From the NCBI GenBank assembly GCA_013288985.1, contig JABDAT010000009.1:1-46340 (forward strand): a stretch of 46,340 bases of DNA, given 5' to 3'. The position numbers and the translations under genes were made by a program. This document shows, piece after piece, positions 24,009-32,522 of this stretch (position 1 is its first letter; each line of letters begins with the position of its first letter). This DNA comes from Alphaproteobacteria bacterium. GTDB taxonomy: Bacteria; Pseudomonadota; Alphaproteobacteria; Rickettsiales; JABCZZ01. The notes beneath the pieces were generated by a model. It did not search any database. It was not told the DNA's origin and worked only from the letters and a program-made list of their open reading frames with translations.

Positions 24009-25943
24009 ATGAAATTGCGTAAATTCTGGTTCCTTATTGCTCTATGTACAATGGGTTTAAAAGTACTCCTGCTTGATGCGCGTGTAGGATTGCTAAATAA
24101 TACGTTATGGCCATTCAAATTTTCATGGCGTTATATCCATAGAAAAATACGAAGGGTTAAATACCTCATAACCGATATGATAAATTTTTTCAAAACGCTG
24201 CTATACATACATCATCGGCGTCCTGCCTTACAACAGAAGATGTGGATAGCAAAATTTAAAAGCCATCATATTTATCTGATGCCTGCTTTTATGATGTTCC
24301 TATTGTATCGCTATGGTTACTTTACCACCTTGCACAGGCTGTGCGTCATGCTGGCATACAATTCGCGCTCAGACACAAATCAGCTTCATACTCTAAGTCT
24401 GCGTTATATACTGAAATTATATGGCGCAAGGTACAGCTGGAGCGACGAATATGATAAATACAGGAAGAGCGGCCTTTTTCTTGATCCTAAAATTATTACA
24501 GGTGCGGATCGTTACCTGGGAAATATTGCCGTATTGCATAACCGCCTGAAACATTGGCTTGCCATAGCTGAATCGGCAGATAACCCCCATGATACTTTGC
24601 TTGATATATGTATAGATGCCGCTATGCAGCTCGATGACCATGTTTTATTTGAGAGGCTATATGACAAATTCCTGGCCATGGACCCTGCTGCCTCCGACCG
24701 ACAGCGATGGTTGATATATGATGCTTCTTTTAAACTTAATATTGGCACGCATGCAGCCGTGCAGGAGGCATTGACAGAAATACGCTCTTATTTTTACTAT
24801 CAGCAAAACTATTTTTATCATCAAGAGACAAATAATTATTTTGAAAATCTGCATGACATAAATCTATATAACCGTATCCCGCGCTCTACAGCGTATGATC
24901 CTATACCCGTATTTCCAGAGTACCATCTGGATTATCAATATGATATAGTCATAGATCAGAAAGTAACGCCATGTAAGGCATCCCTTGCGTATCCCAATAT
25001 AGCTGCCCATCGCCTTAAGAAAGCGCGGATTGTGCATTGCCATGGTTTAATTATCAATGAGGATGAAGTTATCGAGCGGTTTGTGCATCTGGATGATGCT
25101 TATGTTAATATTTTTTGTCCCAATATGCTCGTGAAAGCATCGCAAAAAGCCATCATAGCCACGCATAAAAATTATCGCCACATACCCGGCCAGGTATTCT
25201 ATTGCGGATACAGCGATAATTACTATCATTGGCTGGTGGAATGCTTACCACGCTATGTCCTGGCGCTTGAACTTAGCGAGTCCTTATCGCTGCCCAAATG
25301 CTTTATTATTCCTGCCGCGTTAAAAAACTGGCAGGAAGCCATGTTGGCGGCAATAGGCATAGAACCTGAACACTGCATTATTGATGCAAGAACCGAAGGG
25401 TTCCTCTGCGACGAAATCATAGCGCTTGATTTGCTTTCTTTTGATATGATGAGTCACCCGCTGACATTGGAAATACTCAAAAGGCGGCTGCCGGCCGATT
25501 GGTTTGAGCAGGATCAGCCTCCCTCACGCAAGTTGATGATTGCTCGCCCCAAAAATCATATGCGCAGATTATGCAACCAGAATACCGTTATAAAAATTGT
25601 CAGGAAATTTGGGTTTGAGGTGGTCTATCCGGAACTGCTTACCTTTAAAGAGCAAATTAAGCTTTTTGGGGCGGCGACACATGTAATTGGCGCAGGTGGA
25701 GCCGCATTAGCCAATTTAATGTTTACGCCTCCTTCTTGTCAGATATTAAGCTTCGCGCCGTTGGACGGCCATCACCCATCTACGTTTACACCCCTTACCG
25801 CGCAGCAATGCGGCCATGTTGTATACAATCTCTGCGAGAGCATATACAACGTGCATCTGCCGCCCTATATTTGGGCGATATTTGATTATAAGGTGCGTGA
25901 AGATGATCTGTTGCTGTGCCTGAAACAAATGGGACTCCGTTAA
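24009..25943 (+). CDS. Glycosyltransferase family 61 protein with long N-terminal extension (second)
   Basis: The 644-residue product is GT61 in its C-terminal part. FYCGYSDNYYHWLVECLPRYVLALEL (about residue 395-420) is followed by RKLMIARPKNHMRRLCNQN, FEVVYPELLTFKEQIKLFGAATHVIGAGGAALANLMFTPP, and a tail. The first 20 residues hold a hydrophobic segment (FWFLIALCTMGLKVLLL) that may be a membrane anchor. Residues about 30-380 form an extra, mostly helical region with many Tyr and His residues that I do not recognise. AAAGGA lies 7 bp before the ATG. The stop abuts the stop of the convergent propeller gene with no gap. The donor and acceptor sugars are unknown. Confidence 0.8.
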   Translation: MKLRKFWFLIALCTMGLKVLLLDARVGLLNNTLWPFKFSWRYIHRKIRRVKYLITDMINFFKTLLYIHHRRPALQQKMWIAKFKSHHIYLMPAFMMFLLYRYGYFTTLHRLCVMLAYNSRSDTNQLHTLSLRYILKLYGARYSWSDEYDKYRKSGLFLDPKIITGADRYLGNIAVLHNRLKHWLAIAESADNPHDTLLDICIDAAMQLDDHVLFERLYDKFLAMDPAASDRQRWLIYDASFKLNIGTHAAVQEALTEIRSYFYYQQNYFYHQETNNYFENLHDINLYNRIPRSTAYDPIPVFPEYHLDYQYDIVIDQKVTPCKASLAYPNIAAHRLKKARIVHCHGLIINEDEVIERFVHLDDAYVNIFCPNMLVKASQKAIIATHKNYRHIPGQVFYCGYSDNYYHWLVECLPRYVLALELSESLSLPKCFIIPAALKNWQEAMLAAIGIEPEHCIIDARTEGFLCDEIIALDLLSFDMMSHPLTLEILKRRLPADWFEQDQPPSRKLMIARPKNHMRRLCNQNTVIKIVRKFGFEVVYPELLTFKEQIKLFGAATHVIGAGGAALANLMFTPPSCQILSFAPLDGHHPSTFTPLTAQQCGHVVYNLCESIYNVHLPPYIWAIFDYKVREDDLLLCLKQMGLR

Positions 25944-26861
25944 TCACGCTTTCAGCGCCGCAAGGCATATTCCATCTTTACCGTAATCATTGCCGTTATA
26001 AAACATATAGGTTTTACCCTGAATAGTCACGAGAGAGGGGAACGTGCGCATTTCATTATCATGCGACCACTGGCTATTGTTAAATGCAGCCATTTGTTCA
26101 TCTTTTCTGACCCAGCCGCGTCCATCCTCTGATTCACTATATCCTATGGCATAGGCTATTTCCTTGGTGCGAATTCCATACCACATTTTCCACAGGCGGC
26201 CGTTTTTAAACACATAGGGGCGGCCAAACCCGAATTCTCCACGCAATAGATCCGGAGCCATAACGGTAACACCGCGCTCAGGCCAGTGCACGCCGTCTTC
26301 AGACTCCAGGAGTTTCAGATCGTAAGTAGGCACGCTGTTATCGCGGACACGGGTGGTTTTTGAACCGGCAGCATAGAGCATTTTCCAGCGCCCACTATCT
26401 AAAAATACAAATGCACCGGCGCGGATGATTAATTCATCATCACTGCGTTCAAGCACCGGCGTTCTTTTAACGCGTGTAAAAGTTGTGCCCTTGTCTTTAC
26501 TTTCCGCAAGGCCGGTAAAAATAAAATAACGTACTTTATCGCTTAACTGCCAGCCCGCATAATAAAGCCGCAATTTATTTTTGTATGCCACAATAGAAAG
26601 CGGTGAGACGCCGTTATCGTCAAAGGCTCCCGGTTCGCCCAGATCAAGCGATGGTTTGTCGCTGAATCCTTTTATCTGGAGCGGATTTTGGGCAGATACG
26701 TCAATATAGCCAACCCGGCCCATTTTTTTTTCATCCCAGAATGCAACCACAATGCGGATAGTGTCGGCATCGAGCACAAATGCATTGGGAATATAGGCAT
26801 GGGAATGCATCCATTGAGGGCGCGAAACTGGCAAAGCAATCAACCCGATTTTTTCAAACAT
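25944..26861 (-). CDS. Five-bladed-propeller protein, GH43/GH130-like
   Basis: The 305-residue product has the repeating pattern of five-bladed beta-propeller glycosidases and phosphorylases. The blades carry WMHSHAYIPNAFVLDADTIRIVVAFWD, EPGAFDDNGVSPLSIVAYKNKLRLYYAGWQ, YFIFTGLAESKDKGTTFTRV, RAGAFVFLDSGRWKMLYAAG, LLESEDGVHWPERG, FGFGRPYVFKNGRLWKMWYGIR and TFPSLVTIQGKTYMFYNGND. The acids D and E in the expected positions are present but the catalytic set is not certain, so it may be a binding protein or a glycosidase acting on the glycan made by the neighbours. It has no signal peptide and is therefore cytosolic. It lies on the minus strand with the GT2 gene. Confidence 0.72.
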   Translation of the reverse strand: MFEKIGLIALPVSRPQWMHSHAYIPNAFVLDADTIRIVVAFWDEKKMGRVGYIDVSAQNPLQIKGFSDKPSLDLGEPGAFDDNGVSPLSIVAYKNKLRLYYAGWQLSDKVRYFIFTGLAESKDKGTTFTRVKRTPVLERSDDELIIRAGAFVFLDSGRWKMLYAAGSKTTRVRDNSVPTYDLKLLESEDGVHWPERGVTVMAPDLLRGEFGFGRPYVFKNGRLWKMWYGIRTKEIAYAIGYSESEDGRGWVRKDEQMAAFNNSQWSHDNEMRTFPSLVTIQGKTYMFYNGNDYGKDGICLAALKA

Positions 26862-26911
26862 TATGAGCAGTGCCTCTTGATGATGGGATCAATGATTGCA
26901 TATCGGTGATT

Positions 26912-28018
26912 CTATCGTCTCATCAGTTTCTTAAAAATTTGCTTCAGCCACGCTTGCGTTTTTATAGGTAGAAATTCCGTTCCCCGCAAGTAAAGCCAAT
27001 AATAGACGTCATAAAGAAAATCCTGGCCCAGCGGAGATTTTGCCATTAACTCCTGATAAGCCTTAAGCGATATTCCCCACTCACCAAGCCAAGCGGCATG
27101 CGTGTCATCTGCAAACAGGTCAAACCATGTCTCCAGCGCAAAATGCGCATGCGCACGTCCGGAATGTTTCCATGCCCGCAATGCGAACTGATGTTTGACC
27201 CAGACATTTTCCTGTGCAGGCGAAAGAGGGGGGGCGATCACCTCAGGGAAAATTTCACAAAAACTTCGCGCCTCTGTAAGCGAAAGAAAATGCTTAAGGA
27301 TATGGGTGCGCTCATATAAGCACCGGTGATAGACATTCAGGCTGGGTGCGCTTAAATTGCCGGATTTCTCCAGAATCCTATAATCGGTAAGGGGTTTGGG
27401 AACCACGCCAATATTACAGCCCGCAAGCACAAACCGCAGCCACATATCATAGTCCTGCAACTGCAGCAGCCGCGCATCATTGGGGCCAGTGCGATCGATG
27501 TATTTTTTATCGAACATCACGGTTGAAGCGGCGATATTATTGCCTTCATCAAAGAAAAACCGTAGCCAGTCCGAGCGCGACCGCTCCTTGTTATCAAATA
27601 TTTTTGCGGCAAAATGATCTTTATTCTCAATAGGCTGATTGTCTTCGTTGATAAACCGCCATTGTGTCGTTACCATCCCGCATTCCGGGCGGCGTTCCAG
27701 ATAGGCAAGCTGCTCTTCCAGGCGCGTCGGGGCATAGGCATCATCCGAAGGCAACAAGCTAATCCATCTGCCTCGCACTTCACGAAGATACTGATTTGCG
27801 GCATATCCGGGCCCGCGATTTTGCGGCAGGGCAATGACCTTGATGCGCGGATCGCCGTAACGGCGGATAACTTCCAGCGTATTATCCGTGGAAGCATCAT
27901 CCACAATAATGAGCTCCCAGTCGGTAACCGTCTGACCTAAGACGCTTTCTATTGCATGCCCCACAAAACGACCATGGTTATAGGCAGGCATACCAATGGT
28001 AACAAGCGGGATTGTCAT
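26912..28018 (-). CDS. Glycosyltransferase family 2
   Basis: The 368-residue product has the GT-A fold start LVTIGMPAYNHGRFVGHAIESVLGQTV. It continues with the nucleotide-binding ELIIVDDASTDNT (D40, D41) and the metal-binding SDD at residues 91-93 (ISLLPSDDAYAP). The C-terminal 150 residues are helical with several Trp and His residues, as in transferases of surface-polysaccharide clusters. It lacks membrane helices and probably acts at the cytoplasmic face of the inner membrane. It starts at 28018 and is divergent from the methyltransferase at 28103. The propeller gene follows after 50 bp. Donor and acceptor are unknown. Confidence 0.88.
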   Translation of the reverse strand: MTIPLVTIGMPAYNHGRFVGHAIESVLGQTVTDWELIIVDDASTDNTLEVIRRYGDPRIKVIALPQNRGPGYAANQYLREVRGRWISLLPSDDAYAPTRLEEQLAYLERRPECGMVTTQWRFINEDNQPIENKDHFAAKIFDNKERSRSDWLRFFFDEGNNIAASTVMFDKKYIDRTGPNDARLLQLQDYDMWLRFVLAGCNIGVVPKPLTDYRILEKSGNLSAPSLNVYHRCLYERTHILKHFLSLTEARSFCEIFPEVIAPPLSPAQENVWVKHQFALRAWKHSGRAHAHFALETWFDLFADDTHAAWLGEWGISLKAYQELMAKSPLGQDFLYDVYYWLYLRGTEFLPIKTQAWLKQIFKKLMRR

Positions 28019-28102
28019 GGGTTTCTTAATTGACTATTGAATATCTCTATGCCAGAAATTGCGCCAACTTTAAAGAAATTACAACCTTAAAGATATAGAC
28101 TT

Positions 28103-28858
28103 ATGGCAGGTGCTGAATATTCCAAATTTAAAGACCTGACGTTTGATGATTTCCGCACCATGGCAAAAGACGCCACGTTATCGCGCAATGAAAAAATCGG
28201 GTTCCCCGACAGTTACCGTGATGGCTATGATGACGCTATCTTGGACAATATTGTCCGGCTGTTGCCTGCCATAGCCGGGAAGGGCAAGACGATTCTCGAT
28301 ATCGGGTGCGGATGCAGCAAGCTCGCCGAGCGTATTATTGAGCTGGGCGAGAAACACAAGCACACTCTGCTTATGGCAGACTCGGAAGAGATGCTCGATT
28401 TGCTTCCAAAAAGTAAGGCAATCCGTCGTATGCCCGGATTGTTTCCTGACAATCTTTCAATATTTGAGCCTTACCGCAGCAAAATAGATACCATCATCGT
28501 CTATAGTGTCGCACAGCATATTATTATCAATAATAGCCTTTATCATTTCCTTGATACCGCGCTCGACCTGCTTATCCCTGGCGGGGCGTTGCTGCTGGGT
28601 GATATCCCGAACATCTCCAAACGCGACCGTTTCTTTTCTTCCGATCAGGGCGTTGCATTCCATGAAGAATTTACCGGCACCAAGACCAAGCCTGACATTA
28701 ACCTCCTGTCCCTTAAACATCATAAGATAGATGACGGCATTATTTTCGGGATATTGCAGCGTTACCGTAATTTCGGTTTTGAAACCTACCTTTTGCCGCA
28801 GCCCGCTTCCCTGCCTATGCATAATCGGCGCGAAGATATTTTGATTGTAAAATGGTAG
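28103..28858 (+). CDS. SAM-dependent methyltransferase, glycan-locus type
   Basis: The 251-residue product has motif I ILDIGCGCSKLAERI (residues about 64-78), motif II LLMADSEEMLDLL, YSVAQHIIINNSLYHFLDTALDLLIPGGALLLGDI (post-I/III region) and a C-terminal segment. This is a class I Rossmann methyltransferase. The N-terminal 55 residues (YSKFKDLTFDDFRTMAKD) resemble enzymes in sugar and polysaccharide clusters. The substrate is probably a nucleotide sugar or glycan, inferred from neighbours. It begins a plus-strand set: the next gene starts 4 bp after its stop. Confidence 0.82.
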   Translation: MAGAEYSKFKDLTFDDFRTMAKDATLSRNEKIGFPDSYRDGYDDAILDNIVRLLPAIAGKGKTILDIGCGCSKLAERIIELGEKHKHTLLMADSEEMLDLLPKSKAIRRMPGLFPDNLSIFEPYRSKIDTIIVYSVAQHIIINNSLYHFLDTALDLLIPGGALLLGDIPNISKRDRFFSSDQGVAFHEEFTGTKTKPDINLLSLKHHKIDDGIIFGILQRYRNFGFETYLLPQPASLPMHNRREDILIVKW

Positions 28859-28862
28859 CATT

Positions 28863-29552
28863 GTGAGCCTTGCAACTCCCGAAAAAGACAAGCTTCTTGT
28901 TATTGTGGGTGATGCCGCATTTGCTGAAATAGCCTATGAATATTTTACCTATGATTCTCCTTACCAGGTGGTGGGGTTCGCCGTAGAGCGCGCATACCTG
29001 AAACGCGATTCTCTGCTGGGATTGCCTGTAATAGCGATGGAGGATATGGAACAGCATTTTCCTCCCGCCACGCACCAGGCATTTGTAGCGCTTACCTATG
29101 CCAAGCTTAACCGCGTGCGCGCAAGGCTATGCGAAGTCGCGCGGGCCAAGGGATATATGCTTGCAAATTATGTGAGTTCACGCGCCTTCGTGTGGCGCAA
29201 CGTCACCTTGGGCGACAACGTCTTTATTTTTGAAGATAACACCGTGCAGCCATTCGTGAAGCTCGGCAGCAACGTCATCTTATGGAGCGGCAACCATATC
29301 GGCCACCATTCAATCATAGCAGACCACTGTTTCATTTCTTCGCATGTGGTGGTGTCCGGGTTCTGCAATGTCGGCGAATACACATTCATAGGCGTCAACG
29401 CCGCCATCGCCAATAACATAAATATAGGCAGCGATAATTTCATCGGCTTTGGCGTGCGCGTGGCAAAGGATACAGCGGACGATGCTGTCTTTCTGCCTGA
29501 GCCTGAAGAACCCCGCAAAGCTTCCGCAAAACGTTTTTGTAAAGTTGAATAA
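28863..29552 (+). CDS. NeuD/PglD-like sugar O- or N-acyltransferase
   Basis: The 229-residue product has an N-terminal Rossmann-like part (LLVIVGDAAFAEIAYEYFTYDSPYQVVGFAVE) and a left-handed beta-helix with hexapeptide repeats. These include GDNVFIFEDNTVQPFVKLGSNVILWSGNHIGHHSIIADHCFISSHVVVSGFCNVGEYTFIGVNAAIANNINIGSDNFIGFG. This combination is typical of NeuD (sialic-acid acetyltransferase) and PglD-like proteins; the H in GNHIGHHS is the expected catalytic base position. The start is GTG at 28863, 4 bp after the methyltransferase stop. Its stop codon shares a base with the next start (TAATG). Confidence 0.85.
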   Translation: MSLATPEKDKLLVIVGDAAFAEIAYEYFTYDSPYQVVGFAVERAYLKRDSLLGLPVIAMEDMEQHFPPATHQAFVALTYAKLNRVRARLCEVARAKGYMLANYVSSRAFVWRNVTLGDNVFIFEDNTVQPFVKLGSNVILWSGNHIGHHSIIADHCFISSHVVVSGFCNVGEYTFIGVNAAIANNINIGSDNFIGFGVRVAKDTADDAVFLPEPEEPRKASAKRFCKVE

Positions 29553-30490
29553 TGTTCAGCGTCAAGTGTTACCAGCCAGAATTTAAACCGCAATGGGATC
29601 AGTTCATTGAACGCTCAAAGAATGGGTTTTTCATGTTCCGGCGCGATTATATGGATTATCACGCCGACCGCTTCAGCGATCATTCCCTGTGTTTTTTCCG
29701 CGATGACGTTTTATTCGCATTGATGCCTGCTTCAGCCCATGAGCACGAACTGGTAAGTCACGGCGGCCTTACCTTCGGCGGCATTCTGTCAGACGACCGT
29801 ATGAAAACGCCTTATATGCTCGAGATATTCGACACGCTGATGAATTACCTGCGAACGGAAGGATTTATATCCTGTCTTTATAAAACCGTTCCCTATATCT
29901 ATCATCGTCACCCGGCACAGGAAGATAAATATGCGTTGTTTCGCCATGGCGCCACTTTAAAGAAATGCGAAATCACCTCCAGCATATGTCGTGCGCAGCC
30001 CATTGACTACTCAGAGCGCCGTCGCAGGGGGATCAAGAAGGCGCATAAGCTTGATATGCGCTTCGAACGATCAGAAGATTATGCGGGTTATTTTGCTTTG
30101 GTGGGCGATATCCTTCAGGATAAATATGATACACAGCCTACGCATAGCGCAGAGGAAATGGCTCTGCTTGCCGGCCGGTTTCCTCAGAATATTGCACTAT
30201 GGACGACACGTAGCGCACAGCAGGCCTTGCTTGCCGGCATCATTATGTATGTAGATGCGCAGGTAGCGCATGCGCAATATATTGCCGCGTCGCCTGAGGG
30301 AAAGGAATCTGGCGCGCTCGATGCATTGTTTGATCACTTGATTCGCGAAGTTTACAACAGCCAGCCTTATTTCGATTTCGGCATTTCCACCGAACAGGGC
30401 GGCAAGCACCTGAATCTGGGCCTTGTGACGCAAAAAGAGGAATTCGGAGCGCGCGCGATCGCCCATGAAACCTATACATTGACGCTTTAG
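29552..30490 (+). CDS. GNAT/FemAB-like acyltransferase
   Basis: The 312-residue product resembles FemAB-type or GNAT-fold transferases used in surface-glycan loci. It starts MFSVKCYQPEFKPQWDQFIERSKNGFFMFRRDYMDYH and continues with FALMPASAHEHELVSHGGLTFGGI. It ends in RRGIKKAHKLDMRFERSEDYAGYFALVGDI, LLAGIIMYVDAQVAHAQYIAASPEGKESGALDALFDHLIREVY and FDFGISTEQGGKHLNLGLVTQKEEFGAR, the second domain of the FemAB fold. Its start overlaps the NeuD-like stop by one base, so the three genes form an operon. The donor could be an acyl-CoA or an aminoacyl group. The target is not known. Confidence 0.75.
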   Translation: MFSVKCYQPEFKPQWDQFIERSKNGFFMFRRDYMDYHADRFSDHSLCFFRDDVLFALMPASAHEHELVSHGGLTFGGILSDDRMKTPYMLEIFDTLMNYLRTEGFISCLYKTVPYIYHRHPAQEDKYALFRHGATLKKCEITSSICRAQPIDYSERRRRGIKKAHKLDMRFERSEDYAGYFALVGDILQDKYDTQPTHSAEEMALLAGRFPQNIALWTTRSAQQALLAGIIMYVDAQVAHAQYIAASPEGKESGALDALFDHLIREVYNSQPYFDFGISTEQGGKHLNLGLVTQKEEFGARAIAHETYTLTL

Positions 30491-30494
30491 TTTT

Positions 30495-30566
30495 TTACGC
30501 TGCCCGTGCTTTCTTCTTGGCGATGCTCACAGGCACTAACACCATAGCAATATCTGTAAGGGACAT
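30495..30566 (-). pseudogene. N-terminal remnant of a second integrase
   Basis: A 23-residue frame, MSLTDIAMVLVPVSIAKKKA plus RAA, begins with an ATG at 30564-30566 and a GGAG 8 bp upstream. MSLTDIA is how many DUF4102-type integrases start, but the sequence then departs and stops. It sits about 140 bp downstream of the 3' end of tRNA-Gln, where an integrase of an element inserted in that tRNA would be. A small hydrophobic peptide gene is the alternative. Confidence 0.4.
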
Positions 30567-30615
30567 GTTGGTAACTCCAAAGTAGGTTTTTATGGTTACC
30601 AACAAAAGTACCAAC
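30567..30615. repeat. GTTGGTA repeats and inverted repeat upstream of the integrase remnant
   Basis: GTTGGTAAC (30567-30575) and GTTACCAAC (30595-30603) form a perfect 9-bp inverted repeat with a 19-bp spacer. A further TACCAAC is at 30609-30615, giving three copies of the seven-base core. They lie directly before the start at 30566, as the CGAACCGT repeats do before the other integrase remnant, and may be arm-type sites or a hairpin over the ribosome site. Confidence 0.45.
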
Positions 30616-30706
30616 TTTGCTGGTAGATTTCTTCAAACCGCTATGGAGCATACCGGACAATGGTATCTGTATAAATACTGATTTATAACAATTTTTTTGA
30701 CTTTCT

Positions 30707-30778
30707 TGGAGGTGTCAGGGATCGAACCTGGGAATGGCGGAATCAAAATCCGCTGCCTTACCGCTTGGCTACACCCCA
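30707..30778 (-). tRNA. tRNA-Gln (anticodon UUG)
   Basis: Read on the minus strand, TGGGGTGTAGCCAAGCGGTA continues into an anticodon stem GCGGA/TCCGC around TTTTGAT (anticodon UUG). The T-arm is CCAGG-TTCGATC-CCTGA and the 3' acceptor strand is CACCTCC. The T-stem has one C-A mismatch and the acceptor has U1-C72 in place of U1-A72. No CCA is encoded, unlike the other tRNAs here. It could be a slightly decayed copy or a gene whose 3' end was altered by integration. Confidence 0.8.
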
Positions 30779-30875
30779 ATAGACGGAGGGGCGCAAAACA
30801 TCCCCATCCTAACATTATCAGTGAGTGCGCGATAAAAATGCAGAGAGCTCGCTTTGTCAATGAATTCTTTGATTT

Positions 30876-31053
30876 TTATCCTGTTTTCTTATGCGAACGC
30901 TCTTCGAGCCAGGCATTAATCTGGCTCTCTTTCCAACCGACACTGCGCAGCCCCAGAGTGACAGGCTTAGGAAAACCGCCCTCTTTAAATGTATTTATAA
31001 ATGGCAGAACCACATAATCCGACTAAGGATACCACTTCAGGGAGCCTTAACAT
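30876..31053 (-). pseudogene. AlpA-family phage regulator, single-base frameshift
   Basis: On the minus strand MLRLPEVVSLVGLCGSAIYKYI runs into a TAA. One base further on, the frame continues KEGGFPKPVTLGLRSVGWKESQINAWLEERSHKKTG and stops. AlpA-type regulators are winged or HTH DNA-binding proteins of about 60-70 residues, with the same order MLRLxEVxxxTGLSRSTIY then KEGxFPKPVKLGxRSVGWxESEV. The total is 178 bp, one more than a multiple of three. Removing one T from the TTT run at the break restores a single 58-residue frame. These regulators control excision or integrase genes of islands. Its position beside tRNA-Gln fits an element remnant. Confidence 0.8.
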
Positions 31054-31097
31054 GTGATCACCGGTATCCACCACCATTATCTATAATATATTTATTG

Positions 31098-31112
31098 TAA
31101 TACAGTGTATTA
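31098..31112. promoter_or_regulatory. Short palindrome upstream of the AlpA remnant
   Basis: TAATACA-G-TGTATTA is a 7-bp inverted repeat, 45 bp upstream of the AlpA-type start at 31053 and 126 bp upstream of the secreted-protein gene at 31239. It is in A/T-rich DNA and could be an operator or part of a promoter region for either gene. Confidence 0.3.
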
Positions 31113-31238
31113 GGTTTTATTCCTCCACATCAGTTCCACAAATTAAAGCTGGATGGAGGCAAATAATAGCGGTATATACGTCAATACTCGGCGCTGTGAC
31201 CGCTGTTAGATCTACACTGAATCATTTCCGGAGGACAT

Positions 31239-32522
31239 ATGCTGTTGCATAACAAAGGGGTCGCGCACCAAGTTCACGGCACGAAGAACACCCGGAAAAT
31301 GAATTTAGGCGTCCTTGCGTTAGCCGTTTGCGGTTTCTTCTTAGCCGCACTTCATCCCGCAAGGGCGGACGAAAAACGGATAATCTGGTGGAACACCGTG
31401 AAGGGTCCGACCGAAATCACGGCGCAGGATCTTCAAAACGGCAGCCAGACTTTTGATGGCTTCGTCGTGCAAAACGTTCACGGAACCCAGGATGGGAAAG
31501 GGGACGGGCTCGCTTGGGAGGCCTTCACGGATCGGCGCTATACAATTGACCCAAATGATGGCAGCGGCGATAATATTGCGGACAGCGTTGCCGCACTGGT
31601 CAATCTGCCACCTACTCCGATGCCGGAGCGATTCCTGCGCATTAACGCCTCGCCTTACAATAACAAGCATTTCAGCTGGGTGGACGATGGCTTCTGGGAC
31701 AATGTAGTGAACAACCTGCAGGTCGCAAGCGCGATTATTGCCAAGGCGCATCTCAAGGGGATTTACTTCGACACCGAGCCTTATCACCGGGGGACCGATC
31801 CCAATCTATACTGGGCAAGCGATTTTCTCAAGGATCCGCGCTACGCCGGGATGAGTAAAGACGATCTGGACCGCCTCGTCGAGAAGCGTGGCAATCAGAT
31901 CATCAGGGCTCTCAATAAATACAGCCCACGCACGTCGATCATCGTTTCATTCAGTTCCATCACCATTAGCCAGCACACAGCCCGTAACAAGAGCCAGGAC
32001 TCCCTTCTTGCATACCTGCTGGACGGAATGCTTGACGCGTCAACGCCCGATACGACATTCATCGACGGGTTCGAAAGCGGCTACTGGCATAACGATGATC
32101 CGAACTACTTCAACTTCTGGACTAACAACATAAAGAACCCCAAATCCTATAACGTCAGGTTCCAAAAATATCCCGATAAGTTCATGCGGCAGTACCAGGT
32201 GGCCGTCGGTTTTTTCCTCGATCGCGACAGGGATGAGGCCGGTCATTTTGTCGATGGATGGTGTGGCGACGACAAAGCGAACATGTTCTATTCCCCGGGA
32301 CGGCTTGCCTTCACCATACAGCAGGCCGCATTGGCAGCGGACAAGTATGTTTGGGTTTATTCGAAAATACCAAACGCCTGGCTCCCGCCGGATTCGCCGG
32401 GTGGCATACCGAGCGTGTACGTAAAAGCGATTCGCGACGGAATGGCGCATGCCAACGATCTTTCGCTGCCGCTGCTGCTGCAGAACACCAGCGATGAGCC
32501 GGAGTCTGCGGTCTGTAAGTAG
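31239..32522 (+). CDS. Exported protein of unknown family, TIM-barrel-like
   Basis: The 427-residue product has a signal peptide with a long basic n-region and hydrophobic core (NLGVLALAVCGFFLAALHPA, cleavage likely at ARA-D near residue 44). The ribosome site GGAGG is 4 bp before the ATG. The mature part shows patterns of a (beta/alpha) barrel carbohydrate-active enzyme: FDGFVVQNVHG near the first strand, KGIYFDTEPYH with adjacent acidic residues in the middle, YSPRTSIIVSFSS, DGFESGYWHNDDP, and DKYVWVYSKIPNAW late. I cannot assign a glycosidase family. It is G/C-richer in codon use than the neighbouring island and lies next to element debris, so it may be imported. No operon partner is seen. 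Confidence 0.7.
   Translation: MLLHNKGVAHQVHGTKNTRKMNLGVLALAVCGFFLAALHPARADEKRIIWWNTVKGPTEITAQDLQNGSQTFDGFVVQNVHGTQDGKGDGLAWEAFTDRRYTIDPNDGSGDNIADSVAALVNLPPTPMPERFLRINASPYNNKHFSWVDDGFWDNVVNNLQVASAIIAKAHLKGIYFDTEPYHRGTDPNLYWASDFLKDPRYAGMSKDDLDRLVEKRGNQIIRALNKYSPRTSIIVSFSSITISQHTARNKSQDSLLAYLLDGMLDASTPDTTFIDGFESGYWHNDDPNYFNFWTNNIKNPKSYNVRFQKYPDKFMRQYQVAVGFFLDRDRDEAGHFVDGWCGDDKANMFYSPGRLAFTIQQAALAADKYVWVYSKIPNAWLPPDSPGGIPSVYVKAIRDGMAHANDLSLPLLLQNTSDEPESAVCK

Noticed and set aside
31098..31112. Treating the TAATACAGTGTATTA palindrome as a definite AlpA operator
   Set aside because: It is short and could serve either flanking gene, so it is listed only as a low-confidence regulatory feature.
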